A program made the translations under genes and the position numbers. A stretch of DNA of 45,890 bases from contig JAPOOX010000331.1 of NCBI GenBank assembly GCA_026713185.1, forward strand, positions 1 to 45,890, given 5' to 3'. This document shows positions 37,507 through 45,890 of this stretch, piece after piece. How positions within the stretch are numbered: the stretch's first letter is position 1; every line of letters starts with the position of its first letter. Source of the DNA: Gammaproteobacteria bacterium (GTDB lineage: Bacteria; Pseudomonadota; Gammaproteobacteria; Pseudomonadales; Azotimanducaceae). The notes beneath the pieces were generated by a model, which saw nothing but the letters and a program-made list of their open reading frames with translations, searched no databases and had not been told where the DNA came from.

Positions 37507-38997
37507 CTATGACAGTTTATCCACTAATTCCCGGGCTACCCGGGCATCGAGTTCATCACCTTGTGCAATGACTTGCTCAAGTAAAGTCAGCGCTTCTTCA
37601 GTATCACCCATTTCGATATAAGCCTGGGCAAGATCAAGTTTGTTGGTGACATTCCCATCCAGATCCTCATTATGGGCTGCATCTGGCGCTGCCTCCTCAT
37701 CAGTCGCTTCCTGATCAGTCTCCCCGATACCGACAGTATCAAAATCCTGTTCCAGATCCGCTTCCTCCCTCCGGCGACGCAAGAAAACCATAATGATTGC
37801 CAGCCCGCCCACAATCAATACACCAAGCCCTGCGAGTACCCAGAGGTTTGCCCACACGGGACCTGACCCAGTCAGCACAGATAACGGAAATGCCTCTGCA
37901 GCTTTTTCCTTCATATCCTTAAGTTCAGCTTCCACAGCCGCCAGTTGAGCATCTTTAACCCTGATAATCTCGTGGAGGGTTTCGATCTGTTGCGCTGAGG
38001 TGTCCAACCGTGCATTTAATTCCATATTAGTCCGATGCACGCCATCCAGATCTTCTCTGACAACAGCAAGCTCCTTCTCAAGATCAGTAATCCGTGAATC
38101 ACCGGACCTCGTTCCCTGACCACTATCGATATCAGCTGCCAGCAACCTCAGCTCACCATCAATTTGTACAACGCCTGATTCAACCAGCGACTCATATTCC
38201 CGATTTTGCGTCTGTACCTCGTCTGTGGCCGAGATCACGGTATCAGCAAGAATTTCACTGATGTCAGGAATACGCAGAATTTGACCGGATTGGAGCAGGT
38301 TTATATTGCCATGCATAAACGCCCTGGGATTCATCCGTTGTAACGCCAGCATGGTTTGTTGTATCGAGACTGATTCGTCGGGTCTGACTCTTGATGCGAT
38401 TTTCCAGAGCGTGTCACCTGGCTGTATTACTTCGGATTCGATGACTTTTGCAACAGCATCATCTTCTGTCGTGGTTGAAGATGTGTCTGGCGGTGTTAAC
38501 TTTGATGTTGTGGCAACGTCCTGCTCCAATACAGGTTCTTCAGCCACCTGGCTTTGTGCAGGCGTAATTGGAGATACACCAGAGGTACTGAGTTCCGGGG
38601 GGCTCAGTAATACTCCATATTCCCTGACGATCCGGCCATGAGGCCAACGTACTTCCAGTATAAAATTGAGCAGTGGTTCCTTTACCGGCAGTCTGCTGCT
38701 TATCCTGATGTAGAAATCCTGTTCATTCCGGGTATGAATGTCGAACTGAAGATCCATCAGCTGATCACTTCGTTTGACACCAAGCCGATCAAAATCTTCC
38801 TGGGTGGCCAGATTTACATGGAGTTCGTCAATTTTTAAACCCAGCGTATTGACCAGTGCTATCTCTGCGCTGAACTGTTCGTCAAGTGCAGAATCAAGTA
38901 CCAGTCTTCCTGTGCCCAACGCAAAAGAGGTTACACTGTAAAATACACAAAAAAACGTAAGGAAAGTTGCCGATAACCACAGACGAACTGAAATCAT
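37507..38997 (-). CDS. fimV: FimV-like LysM/TPR polar protein (short form)
   Basis: This 496-residue inner-membrane protein resembles FimV/HubP, which organises the cell pole and type IV pili in relatives. Order: signal peptide (about 1-27, ending SFA), N-terminal FimV domain starting LGTGRLVLDSALDEQFSAEI, Ser/Thr-rich linker, LysM motif PGDTLWKIASRV (about 190-201), coiled coil (about 300-360), one membrane helix (about 376-398) followed by RRRR, acidic linker, and a C-terminal TPR-like FimV motif (LDLAQAYIEMGDTEEALTLL). ATG at 38997 is chosen from GAGG 8 bp upstream. It is short compared with FimV/HubP of about 900 residues or more. Confidence 0.88.
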   Translation of the reverse strand: MISVRLWLSATFLTFFCVFYSVTSFALGTGRLVLDSALDEQFSAEIALVNTLGLKIDELHVNLATQEDFDRLGVKRSDQLMDLQFDIHTRNEQDFYIRISSRLPVKEPLLNFILEVRWPHGRIVREYGVLLSPPELSTSGVSPITPAQSQVAEEPVLEQDVATTSKLTPPDTSSTTTEDDAVAKVIESEVIQPGDTLWKIASRVRPDESVSIQQTMLALQRMNPRAFMHGNINLLQSGQILRIPDISEILADTVISATDEVQTQNREYESLVESGVVQIDGELRLLAADIDSGQGTRSGDSRITDLEKELAVVREDLDGVHRTNMELNARLDTSAQQIETLHEIIRVKDAQLAAVEAELKDMKEKAAEAFPLSVLTGSGPVWANLWVLAGLGVLIVGGLAIIMVFLRRRREEADLEQDFDTVGIGETDQEATDEEAAPDAAHNEDLDGNVTNKLDLAQAYIEMGDTEEALTLLEQVIAQGDELDARVARELVDKLS

Positions 38998-39108
38998 TTC
39001 ATTCACCTCTTCCCGGGGTGATGTATCCCTGACCAAAGTAAATATTACCCTTTCTGTATCCGCAACTATTACACTGCCGGAAATGCTCTTTGACAGTTGT
39101 TTGAGCGA

Positions 39109-40125
39109 TTATAGATATCTTGTCAGATTTTCTGCAATTTGTACGCTGTTCAGCGCCGCTCCTTTACGGACATTATCGGATACAACCCATAGGTTCAGCC
39201 CAAACTCTGAATGGATATTCTGTCGTATTCTACCGACAAATACACCATCTGTTCCAACAGCGTCTGATACAGCGGTAGGATAATGACCATTTGCAGGATC
39301 ATCCATCACGATTACACCAGGGCTGGAAGCGAGCAGTGCAGAGACCTCCCCAGGAGAAATACTCTGTCTGGTTTCGATGTGTACAGCCTCGGAATGTCCA
39401 TAAAATACCGGGACTCGCACACAAGTGGGATTAACCTCAATAGTGTCGTCCTCAAAAATTTTCTGTGTTTCCCAGACCAGCTTCATTTCCTCCAGGGTAT
39501 AGCCATTCTCCTGGAAATCACCGCAATGCGGCAGTACATTGAACCCGATCTGTCCGGGGAAAACTTCATTTTCGATCGGCGTAGCGTTCAGCAGGCGGGC
39601 AGTCTGGCCAGCCAGTTCCTCAACCCCGCTCCTGCCGGAACCTGAAACGGCCTGATAGGTACTGACGTTGATGTGAGAGATACCGACGGCATCATGAATG
39701 GGTTTGAGCGCCACCAGCATTTGAATGGTGGAACAGTTGGGATTGGCAATAATGTTTCGCGCCTGGAAATCCATGATGCGATGTCCATTCACCTCTGGAA
39801 TGACCAGTGGAATGTCCTCATCCCTCCGGAAACAGGAGGTATTGTCAATCACAACACACCCCGCGGCGGCGGCTCTGGGAGCATATATTTCGGAAACACT
39901 GGCGCCTGGAGAAAAAAGCCCAATGTGCGTATTACTGAAGTCAAAATTCGACAGATCCTGCACTGTCTCTGACTTGCCTTTGAACTGAATCCTCGTGCCA
40001 GCAGATCTCTTGCTTGCCAGCAGGTGTATTTGATCAATCGGGAAATCTCTTTCCTCAAGAATTTCCAACATTGTCCGGCCCACTTCGCCAGTGGCGCCAG
40101 CAACAGCGACATTATAAGCAGACAT
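39109..40125 (-). CDS. asd: Aspartate-semialdehyde dehydrogenase
   Basis: This 338-residue enzyme makes aspartate semialdehyde for lysine/diaminopimelate, threonine and methionine synthesis. The NADP motif VAGATGEVGRTML is at about 8-20. The catalytic Cys131 sits in NPNCSTIQM; YQAVSGSGRSG and CVRVPVFYGHSEAVHIE match the family. It is of the shorter Gram-positive/pseudomonad-like type rather than E. coli Asd. GGAG precedes ATG. It heads the asd-fimV-truA block. Confidence 0.95.
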   Translation of the reverse strand: MSAYNVAVAGATGEVGRTMLEILEERDFPIDQIHLLASKRSAGTRIQFKGKSETVQDLSNFDFSNTHIGLFSPGASVSEIYAPRAAAAGCVVIDNTSCFRRDEDIPLVIPEVNGHRIMDFQARNIIANPNCSTIQMLVALKPIHDAVGISHINVSTYQAVSGSGRSGVEELAGQTARLLNATPIENEVFPGQIGFNVLPHCGDFQENGYTLEEMKLVWETQKIFEDDTIEVNPTCVRVPVFYGHSEAVHIETRQSISPGEVSALLASSPGVIVMDDPANGHYPTAVSDAVGTDGVFVGRIRQNIHSEFGLNLWVVSDNVRKGAALNSVQIAENLTRYL

Positions 40126-40160
40126 TGGTTACTCCAAGAATTTTCGGGTTGCGTATATTA

Positions 40161-41249
40161 TCAGGAAAGATCGGGTAATGCAGATTTTACATCCTGATTT
40201 TGGCCGCGTTGTCGCAACACATGGTCCATCAGGACCAGTGCCAGCATCGCTTCGGCAATAGGCGTCGCCCGAATGCCAACACAGGGGTCGTGTCTGCCTT
40301 TGGTAACAACTTCCACTGGAGCGCCATTACGATCAATGGTTCTTGCCGGAGTTGTAATACTCGATGTAGGTTTAAGAGCGATATTGACCACAATATCCTG
40401 GCCGCTCGAAATACCCCCGAGAATGCCTCCCGCGTTATTGGATTGAAAACCGGCAGGTGTGATTTCATCACGATGCGTCGTACCACGTTGAGTGACGCTG
40501 CTAAAACCAGCACCAATTTCCACACCTTTCACTGCATTGATGCTCATCATGGCATGGGCAATGGCGGCATCGAGTTTGTCAAACACAGGTTCTCCCAGAC
40601 CAGCAGTCATCCCGGTGGCTGTCACCATGATTTTTGCACCCACGGAATCACCCTCCCGCCGGAGGTCGTCTATCAGGGTTTCCATCTCTGCCACCAAGGA
40701 GGCATCACGACAGAAAAAGGGATTCCTGTCCACCTCACGCCAGTCTGTCCCGGATACGTGTATATCACCCATCTGTGTCAGACAGCCGCGTATTTCAATA
40801 CCACATCGTGTAAGCAGATATTTCCTGGCTATGGCGCCAGCTGCCACCCGCATCGCTGTCTCCCGTGCCGATGCACGGCCGCCACCTCTGTAGTCGCGAA
40901 TACCGTATTTCTTGTCGTAAGTGTAATCAGCGTGAGCGGGACGGTACAAATCCCTTATGTCGGAGTAGTCTTTCGACTTTTGATCCTCATTATGAATCAA
41001 TAATCCGATGGCGGTACCTGTAGTCTCGCCTTCAAATGTTCCGGACAGTATTGATACAAGATCACTTTCCTTGCGTTGTGACGTATACCTTGAGGTACCT
41101 GGTTTTCTTCTGTCCAGATCGTGCTGCAACTCCGCTTCAGTGATAGGAAGTCCAGGCGGGCATCCATCAACAATACAGCCCAGTGCAGGTCCGTGACTCT
41201 CACCAAAGGTGGTCACCTTGAACATTTCTCCAATACTGCTACCGGGCAT
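40161..41249 (-). CDS. aroC: Chorismate synthase
   Basis: This 362-residue FMN-dependent enzyme makes chorismate from EPSP. The opening [21 protein letters not shown], the [29 protein letters not shown] region (given here as [15 protein letters not shown] motifs near residues 100-130) and a late RHDPCVG match the family. ATG at 41247-41249 has AGGAGG 6 bp upstream; a second ATG at 41276 lies in the duplicated leader. It is the first gene upstream of asd. Confidence 0.96.
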   Translation of the reverse strand: MPGSSIGEMFKVTTFGESHGPALGCIVDGCPPGLPITEAELQHDLDRRKPGTSRYTSQRKESDLVSILSGTFEGETTGTAIGLLIHNEDQKSKDYSDIRDLYRPAHADYTYDKKYGIRDYRGGGRASARETAMRVAAGAIARKYLLTRCGIEIRGCLTQMGDIHVSGTDWREVDRNPFFCRDASLVAEMETLIDDLRREGDSVGAKIMVTATGMTAGLGEPVFDKLDAAIAHAMMSINAVKGVEIGAGFSSVTQRGTTHRDEITPAGFQSNNAGGILGGISSGQDIVVNIALKPTSSITTPARTIDRNGAPVEVVTKGRHDPCVGIRATPIAEAMLALVLMDHVLRQRGQNQDVKSALPDLS

Positions 41250-41344
41250 GGCAACCTCCTCATCAGGCAACAACATTATAAGGGATGATGAATGATGGCA
41301 ACCTCCTCATCAGGCAACAACATTATTATAACGGATGATAAATG
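41248..41344. repeat. Tandem duplication of the aroC promoter and ribosome-binding region
   Basis: Two head-to-tail copies (41248-41294 and 41295-41344) share ATGGCAACCTCCTCATCAGG and the following 12 bases, then diverge slightly, with 3 extra bases in the distal copy. On the minus strand each copy has TATAAT followed by GAGGAGG. Only the proximal copy leads to an ATG opening aroC; in the distal copy the ATG position reads ATC. Confidence 0.9.
41275..41330 (-). promoter_or_regulatory. Twin -10 boxes of aroC
   Basis: TATAAT occurs on the minus strand at 41275-41280 and again at 41325-41330, one per duplicated copy. The proximal box would give a leader of roughly 20 bases. Neither has a strong -35. 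Confidence 0.5.
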
Positions 41345-41429
41345 AAAGTTGGTCTTTCTCTTTATTCTTAATTCGCAATCGCTTAGTGTTAGCTGTCCAC
41401 ATTCAGAGCGCTGCAATGCGCAAGGCAGC

Positions 41430-41978
41430 ATGAAAGAGTCATACAGGAACATTATTGAGCACATTGGTGAAGATCCAAACCGGCAAGGTCTTGTAAAAAC
41501 CCCACAGCGAGCGGCCAGAGCGATGGAATTTCTCACCCGGGGTTATGTACAGACTGTTGACCAGGTTGTCGATGGCGCCCTGTTTGAATCAGATACAAGC
41601 GAAATGGTAGTCGTGCAGAATATCGAACTTTATTCATTGTGCGAACACCACCTGCTGCCATTTATCGGCCAGTGCCACGTTGCCTATATACCCACAAACA
41701 AGGTACTGGGATTGTCAAAAGTAGCCCGTCTGGTTGATATGTTTGCCCGCCGTCTGCAGATACAGGAAAAACTGACCAAGGAAATTGCTGAATCGATTCA
41801 AACAGTTACCGACGCCTCGGGTGTTGGCGTGATTATAGAAGCGCAGCATATGTGCATGATGATGCGAGGCGTGGAGAAGCAGAATTCCCGGATGAAGACC
41901 TCTGTGATGCTCGGTACATTACGGGACAATCAGAGTACCCGCATGGAATTCCTTTCTCTACTGGGAATCAGCAACTGA
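41430..41978 (+). CDS. folE: GTP cyclohydrolase I
   Basis: This 182-residue enzyme converts GTP to 7,8-dihydroneopterin triphosphate, the entry to folate synthesis. The zinc ligands are in LCEHHLLPF (Cys and His) and in [10 protein letters not shown] (Cys). [18 protein letters not shown] and NQSTRMEFL are family marks. ATG at 41430 fits the usual N-terminal end, with AAGG close upstream; the frame is open further upstream without homology features. It is divergent from aroC. Its 3' end overlaps the convergent DUF4892 gene by 21 bp. Confidence 0.95.
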   Translation: MKESYRNIIEHIGEDPNRQGLVKTPQRAARAMEFLTRGYVQTVDQVVDGALFESDTSEMVVVQNIELYSLCEHHLLPFIGQCHVAYIPTNKVLGLSKVARLVDMFARRLQIQEKLTKEIAESIQTVTDASGVGVIIEAQHMCMMMRGVEKQNSRMKTSVMLGTLRDNQSTRMEFLSLLGISN

Positions 41979-42806
41979 CCTGACAGGCGCCAGAATCTCT
42001 ATTCGATTGGTTCCGTATTCACTGTCTGGCGCCAGGGGTCCAATACCGTTAACCGTGATTCTGTCTCCCGGGATACCCCCGGAGGCGGCATCGAGTTTGA
42101 TCTGCTCACCGATTTTCTGCGTCTGACTGACCACATCAGTCACTTCTTGTCCTGGCAGCAATCCTTGATGCACCACCAGGTGTAGCTTCAGACCCTCGTC
42201 CTCTGCCAATAACCTGGCAATAGTGCTGATGATCTCAGTCCTGTTATTGTCGGTGAAGACGAATCGTCCCTGATTTGCCTGTGTGTCCCGGGTTGTAACA
42301 GTAACTGACGGTCTGGTCGTTTCGATATGTACGTAGATTTTGCGGGTTCCCCGCATTGCGACGTACAAGGCGATGTAATCACCTGATCCATCAAGTTGCG
42401 CCAGCACGTAGTGCTGATACTGTTCTGGTCCATAGAGTATGGAAGTGGAGAACACGGTATTGGCCCAGTAATTACTGCTGCCACATTCCCGGCCATGACA
42501 CTCGTACAGGATCGTACCCTGGCGCAGGAGATGGTCCCTGTAAAAATCCAGCACTACCTCTGTACGGCGCTCGTTTGGGATGTACAGGGTCAGGGATTCT
42601 CTTGTGCCCTTCACATATTCGACTTTCTCTGGCGCCAGAACATTGTTGATTTTCTTGAGGGAACTGAGAATCAGTCGACGGGATATTTCGGTTGTATCCT
42701 CGGATTTACTCTCTACCTCTGCTTCCGGATAGTCAGGTAATTCCGATACTGCTGGCGCCGTAAAAACCATCAGCAGTATCAATAACGCGTATCGGGACCG
42801 GTCCAT
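41958..42806 (-). CDS. DUF4892 envelope protein with OmpA-like C-terminus
   Basis: This 282-residue secreted protein has a signal peptide (about 1-21, ending AVSE). The middle shows the DUF4892 signature [17 protein letters not shown] (about 104-120) followed by [15 protein letters not shown]. The last about 85 residues (from [16 protein letters not shown], through ITVNGIGPL, to NRIEILAP) resemble an OmpA-like peptidoglycan-binding fold. The family is common in pseudomonad-like bacteria without a known role. Its start lies 28 bp inside sixA. Confidence 0.85.
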   Translation of the reverse strand: MDRSRYALLILLMVFTAPAVSELPDYPEAEVESKSEDTTEISRRLILSSLKKINNVLAPEKVEYVKGTRESLTLYIPNERRTEVVLDFYRDHLLRQGTILYECHGRECGSSNYWANTVFSTSILYGPEQYQHYVLAQLDGSGDYIALYVAMRGTRKIYVHIETTRPSVTVTTRDTQANQGRFVFTDNNRTEIISTIARLLAEDEGLKLHLVVHQGLLPGQEVTDVVSQTQKIGEQIKLDAASGGIPGDRITVNGIGPLAPDSEYGTNRIEILAPVRSVADSQ

Positions 42807-43237
42807 TCCAATTCACCACAAAACTGATCAAAATTATTCGCCTGGATACAGGCAATCATGCCAGTATCCATATTTATTTCTTCCCGTGTAAGCCAGGCAA
42901 TCATGCGTCCCACAAATGGCTGGTGGGAAACCATAAGCGTAGCACACATTGGCTCATTATTGAGTCTTTGGGCAACCGTTTCACATCGACCACCCGGCAT
43001 AATTTCTTCCCAGACTTCAATCTCTGCTTCACAGGGTATCAGAGACTGCACGATTTCTGCGGTTTCACGCGCTCTGAACAGGGGGCTGCAACAGATTCTC
43101 TCCAAATTCACATTGCTCCCGACCAACTGCCCTGCAGAGACAGTAACTTCCTGCCTTCCCCGTTCGGTGAGTCTTCTTTCCCGGTCATTTGTCAACTGCC
43201 GGAAAGCGTCACCATGTCGCATTACAAAGAGGTGCAA
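42779..43237 (-). CDS. sixA: Phosphohistidine phosphatase SixA
   Basis: This 152-residue histidine phosphatase has the N-terminal RHG motif (residues 7-9, nucleophile His8), the ERRLTERGRQE helix (19-29), SPLFRARETAE and a C-terminal VSHQPFVGRM with the second His. In E. coli SixA removes phosphate from histidine phosphotransfer proteins such as ArcB and NPr. It begins with TTG at 43235-43237, with AGGAA about 9 bp upstream. It overlaps the DUF4892 gene by 28 bp. Confidence 0.92.
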   Translation of the reverse strand: MHLFVMRHGDAFRQLTNDRERRLTERGRQEVTVSAGQLVGSNVNLERICCSPLFRARETAEIVQSLIPCEAEIEVWEEIMPGGRCETVAQRLNNEPMCATLMVSHQPFVGRMIAWLTREEINMDTGMIACIQANNFDQFCGELEWTGPDTRY

Positions 43238-43477
43238 AATCCAAATTTCCTGATCACAGCAATTCCGTCTATAGCGGAGATTTCCTGTAAATTAACTAAA
43301 ACCGTGCTTGCTGGCTTAACTAATGTGGAAACCCTCATTATTTCAGTGCCCTATAGACCATACTGCAACAAATGACGACGTTTTATTTCTCCTGAGGATT
43401 GACGATTCTGACTACAGGGATACTACTAAAGGGAAAGGGCCTCGAAAAAGGTATCTTCTTGTCTAAGCCATTGATAT

Positions 43478-45556
43478 TCAAGCAGCAAGACGTAGCATTG
43501 CGTCCACTTCTATGCGAATTGCTTTATCACTATTACCGCTTCTTAATGATTCAATCGCACCCCATAAAAATAAGTTATTAGATTTATTGATAACCAGATA
43601 TTGATATAATTCTTCCGTTTTTTTGCTATCTGATTCTAATATTGACACATGGTAGCGCAAAACATTGACGATATATTCAACGTAAGGATTATATATTGTA
43701 GTTACATCGGGAATATACTGCTTGGCCAAATGTACTTTTCTTTCAGCGATTAAAGATAATGCAGCTGCAAGTCGCAAGATAGATTCTTGTTCCATTCCAA
43801 GAACGCTATTTTCCAAGTTCTGTATCAAGCTTTCTTGGGCATCTTTATATCTGGTTGTACGTAAGAGCAACAGACCTCTCGTATATTCATTAATCCATTC
43901 TCCATAAGCATTATATTTATAAGATGAACCTGATTGAGGTAATCCTTCAAGGCCAGTAATCTCCTTATCTAACAAGCCCCAAAGTGATGCTTGAAGCACC
44001 CGCGCAGGCATGGAGAATGGCACCTTCGCAATTACATCTTCTATTATTGGAATCGCAGATTCGTATTCCCCAATTTGTTTTAAAAGCCCTGCATATGCAA
44101 CACTATAGACCCACCATGATCGATCATTCGAATCCGTAGTTATAATTGATTTGTATAAGGAAACCGCTTCGTCAAGACGACCTTCTCGCTTCGCAATTTC
44201 GGCAATTCCAGCACTAACTCTCTCAGAACCTAATCCCAAATCAATAATTCTTTTGTATTCTTTTAATGCTTCCTGAAATCTACCAAGATATCGAAGATTA
44301 TCTGCAATTCCTGTCATAGCTACGTGGTCTACTCTCCAATCATGAATTGATTTGTATTTTTCAATAGCTCTGGAATATTCACCCCGTTGCGATAAAATAT
44401 CTGCAATCAGGCGTTCCCCAATTTCTTCCTCTCCATAGCCCATTGCTGCTTCAACAATCTGTTCTGCCTCGTCATATTTTCCCATTCGTTTGAGATGATC
44501 TCCATATTGAATCATGGTCCAGGAATCAGTTGGATCTATCTCATATGCCTTTTTTAAACAAAGACATTCAAAATCAGCACGAAACATATCAGCACATTGC
44601 CTGGCGATATTACATAATGATTTCACTGCATGTTTTGTGTCTGAACCGGAAATAGTCTGTCGCTCGATTAGATCATTTAGATACCTCTCCGCATGGTAGT
44701 CGTCACCTTTTGATACGGCCATTGATATCGCATCGATTTCAGATAAGGCTCGTTTAAGTTCTGACCCAGGATCTTTTGGTCCTTTACCATGCAGGTTAGC
44801 TGTAGAACGTTGTAAATCGTCTTCAAATGTTTCTTTTAATACAGGTTTATAAGCTACACCCTCAAAAATAGAATCAGCAATAATACGACCCAATTTGGCA
44901 AATGCTGCTCGTTCGCTGGGCATCTGGTACTGAAATGCCAATTGCCCAAAAATATTTTTTATATCCTTTTTATTTGCGGCTTCTAATATTTTTAACAGGT
45001 TTCCCGATTTCGATAAACTTAACCACTGATATTGTTTTGAGTTGCCTGTTCCGACAAAGAGAATATCTGGTAGTTTTAACCAAATGTTTGAGAAACGAGA
45101 TATTAATGGCTGAAAATCATAAAGCCGATTTAAAATGGAACCTATAGCTTCATAGCCTGAACTTAATGCTTCACCAGCACAAAATTTTAGATTTTCTGGT
45201 TTTGATAACGGAGCAATGAGCAGCCTATTAAGAATCGTATCTGATGTGACATAAGTGCCCATAGTCGTTTCGATTTCACTATATATCCATCCCCCATAAT
45301 TACTATCCGTTGTTAATAACCGTAGACGTATGAGCGAGATACATTTTAATATCGTTGTTAGTTCCCTTGTAAGTTCAAGCGCACTTTTTTCATTTTCAAC
45401 CTCGAATACCTGCCAATCATGCGCTAGGGTTAGCGTGTGTCTTTCATACCTCGTCTCTATTAGTGTAGTTCTCTCTGTCGATAGGACTACGTTGGAAATT
45501 GGATCTTTTCCATCAACAATACAATATCCTGAACTGGGTGAAATGCTTGCTTTCAT
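43478..45556 (-). CDS. Large TPR-repeat protein of unknown function
   Basis: This 692-residue protein is AT-rich and unlike its neighbours in codon use. I cannot name the N-terminal part (about 1-290); it has no signal peptide, membrane helix or clear catalytic motif. Residues about 300-560 contain TPR-like helical pairs, for example MGKYDEAEQIVEAAMGYG, RGEYSRAIEKYKSI, LGRFQEALKEYKRIIDLG, EGRLDEAVSLYKSII and IGEYESAIPIIEDVI. ATG lies 2 bp after the stop of the upstream remnant, with no Shine-Dalgarno, so it was probably coupled to that gene. After the upstream truncation its expression may be reduced. Possible roles in defence or stress sensing are guesses. Confidence 0.7.
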   Translation of the reverse strand: MKASISPSSGYCIVDGKDPISNVVLSTERTTLIETRYERHTLTLAHDWQVFEVENEKSALELTRELTTILKCISLIRLRLLTTDSNYGGWIYSEIETTMGTYVTSDTILNRLLIAPLSKPENLKFCAGEALSSGYEAIGSILNRLYDFQPLISRFSNIWLKLPDILFVGTGNSKQYQWLSLSKSGNLLKILEAANKKDIKNIFGQLAFQYQMPSERAAFAKLGRIIADSIFEGVAYKPVLKETFEDDLQRSTANLHGKGPKDPGSELKRALSEIDAISMAVSKGDDYHAERYLNDLIERQTISGSDTKHAVKSLCNIARQCADMFRADFECLCLKKAYEIDPTDSWTMIQYGDHLKRMGKYDEAEQIVEAAMGYGEEEIGERLIADILSQRGEYSRAIEKYKSIHDWRVDHVAMTGIADNLRYLGRFQEALKEYKRIIDLGLGSERVSAGIAEIAKREGRLDEAVSLYKSIITTDSNDRSWWVYSVAYAGLLKQIGEYESAIPIIEDVIAKVPFSMPARVLQASLWGLLDKEITGLEGLPQSGSSYKYNAYGEWINEYTRGLLLLRTTRYKDAQESLIQNLENSVLGMEQESILRLAAALSLIAERKVHLAKQYIPDVTTIYNPYVEYIVNVLRYHVSILESDSKKTEELYQYLVINKSNNLFLWGAIESLRSGNSDKAIRIEVDAMLRLAA

Positions 45557-45558
45557 AA

Positions 45559-45783
45559 TTATTGATTATATTCTTGACTAAAAGATTCGAAACCCTCGAT
45601 CACTGCCTTCACCATAATTTTCTTTTTTTTATTTATTGGTGTAGCAGCTACCATTTTTTCTATACTGAACACGTTAAAAGCGCCAAAAATATGTGCTTCA
45701 ATAAATTCATCTCTGTCACGATTTTTACCATCACATACTAGTACTCCATCAATTTTGAAATGATCAGTAATTGATGTAAACTC
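45559..45783 (-). pseudogene. 3' remnant of an unknown gene cut by an insertion
   Basis: An open frame of 75 codons ends at TAA 45559-45561. It begins right after an in-frame TGA (45784-45786) and has no ATG near its start, the first internal Met codon being about 45 residues in. The product, with IDGVLVCDGKNRDRDEF early and GFESFSQEYNQ at the end, looks coding and shares the AT-rich composition of the TPR gene, which starts 2 bp later. The break coincides with the left side of an IS630-type element. I do not recognise the family. Confidence 0.6.
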
Positions 45784-45890
45784 TCAAATTAGAATTACAA
45801 CCTATTAATAGTTGAGGGTTTTAATACGATGAAATATTACAAAGTGAGCTTAACGACAGAAGAGCGGGCGATGCTAAGGGACTTGGTGTC
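45784..45890 (+). mobile_element. IS630-type insertion sequence, left end (cut by window)
   Basis: Sequence from about 45778 rightward no longer belongs to the disrupted gene and leads into a transposase on the plus strand. IS630 elements insert at TA; a TA is present at 45777-45778. The exact boundary and the terminal inverted repeat cannot be confirmed because the right end is outside. Confidence 0.55.
45829..45890 (+). CDS. IS630-family transposase, N-terminal fragment
   Basis: Only 20 codons are visible: MKYYKVSLTTEERAMLRDLV. The (K/R)Y-V-LT-EER-L pattern is the usual start of IS630-type transposases (helix-turn-helix domain). No strong Shine-Dalgarno is evident. The rest lies outside the window, so the family call rests on this short segment. 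Confidence 0.55.
   Translation, partial: MKYYKVSLTTEERAMLRDLV

Noticed and set aside
43238..43477. Small gene in the 240-bp gap after sixA
   Set aside because: Short plus-strand frames exist, but none has a ribosome-binding site or recognisable product; this looks like the boundary between core and AT-rich sequence.

Overview
The window looks like a chromosomal segment of a gammaproteobacterium, probably marine or aquatic. Most of it is core genome with about 50% GC by eye. The block asd, fimV, truA, trpF, trpB, trpA, folC, dedD-like, cvpA, purF (about 30.0-40.1 kb, all minus strand) is a gene order known from Gammaproteobacteria. FimV, MiaE, SixA, DUF4892 and LpxH also point to that class. 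I cannot assign a genus from the sequence alone.

Left part (1-5.1 kb): a minus-strand operon encodes an ExbD-like protein, a TatT (TRAP-associated TPR) lipoprotein and the three TRAP transporter parts DctP, DctQ and DctM; dctM runs off the window. An IS200/IS605-like REP-associated transposase (RAYT) lies just upstream of exbD. Next come a pair of MaoC-type dehydratase genes, a DUF255 thioredoxin-fold protein with a DsbD-alpha-like tail, and an acyl-CoA carboxylase carboxyltransferase.

Middle part (10.2-25.3 kb): the proton-translocating transhydrogenase pntAA-pntAB-pntB is followed by a small zinc-ribbon/TerB-like gene. A tight five-gene operon then encodes a LolA-like periplasmic protein, two FtsX-type permeases, an ABC ATPase and an outer-membrane beta-barrel. 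This looks like a Lol-like envelope export system whose cargo I cannot name. A TGGGGTC-type palindromic repeat separates it from a ketol-acid reductoisomerase of clearly plant-like sequence and a metX-family acyltransferase. An acyl-CoA dehydrogenase, a PaaG-like enoyl-CoA hydratase/isomerase and a metallo-beta-lactamase-fold hydrolase follow. The last two are separated by a nine-unit degenerate direct-repeat array.

Right part (25.3-43.2 kb): three tRNA genes (Pro, Arg, His), lpxH, miaE and acnB precede the trp-fol-pur block described above. aroC, folE, a DUF4892 gene and sixA follow it. The aroC promoter and ribosome-binding region is duplicated in tandem. A roughly 150-bp inverted-repeat element occurs complete after acnB and as a left half next to the enoyl-CoA hydratase gene.

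Far right (43.4-45.9 kb): composition becomes AT-rich. A large TPR protein of unknown function is preceded by the 3' remnant of a gene that seems to have been cut by an IS630-type element, whose transposase starts at the window edge. This is the only clearly accessory stretch.
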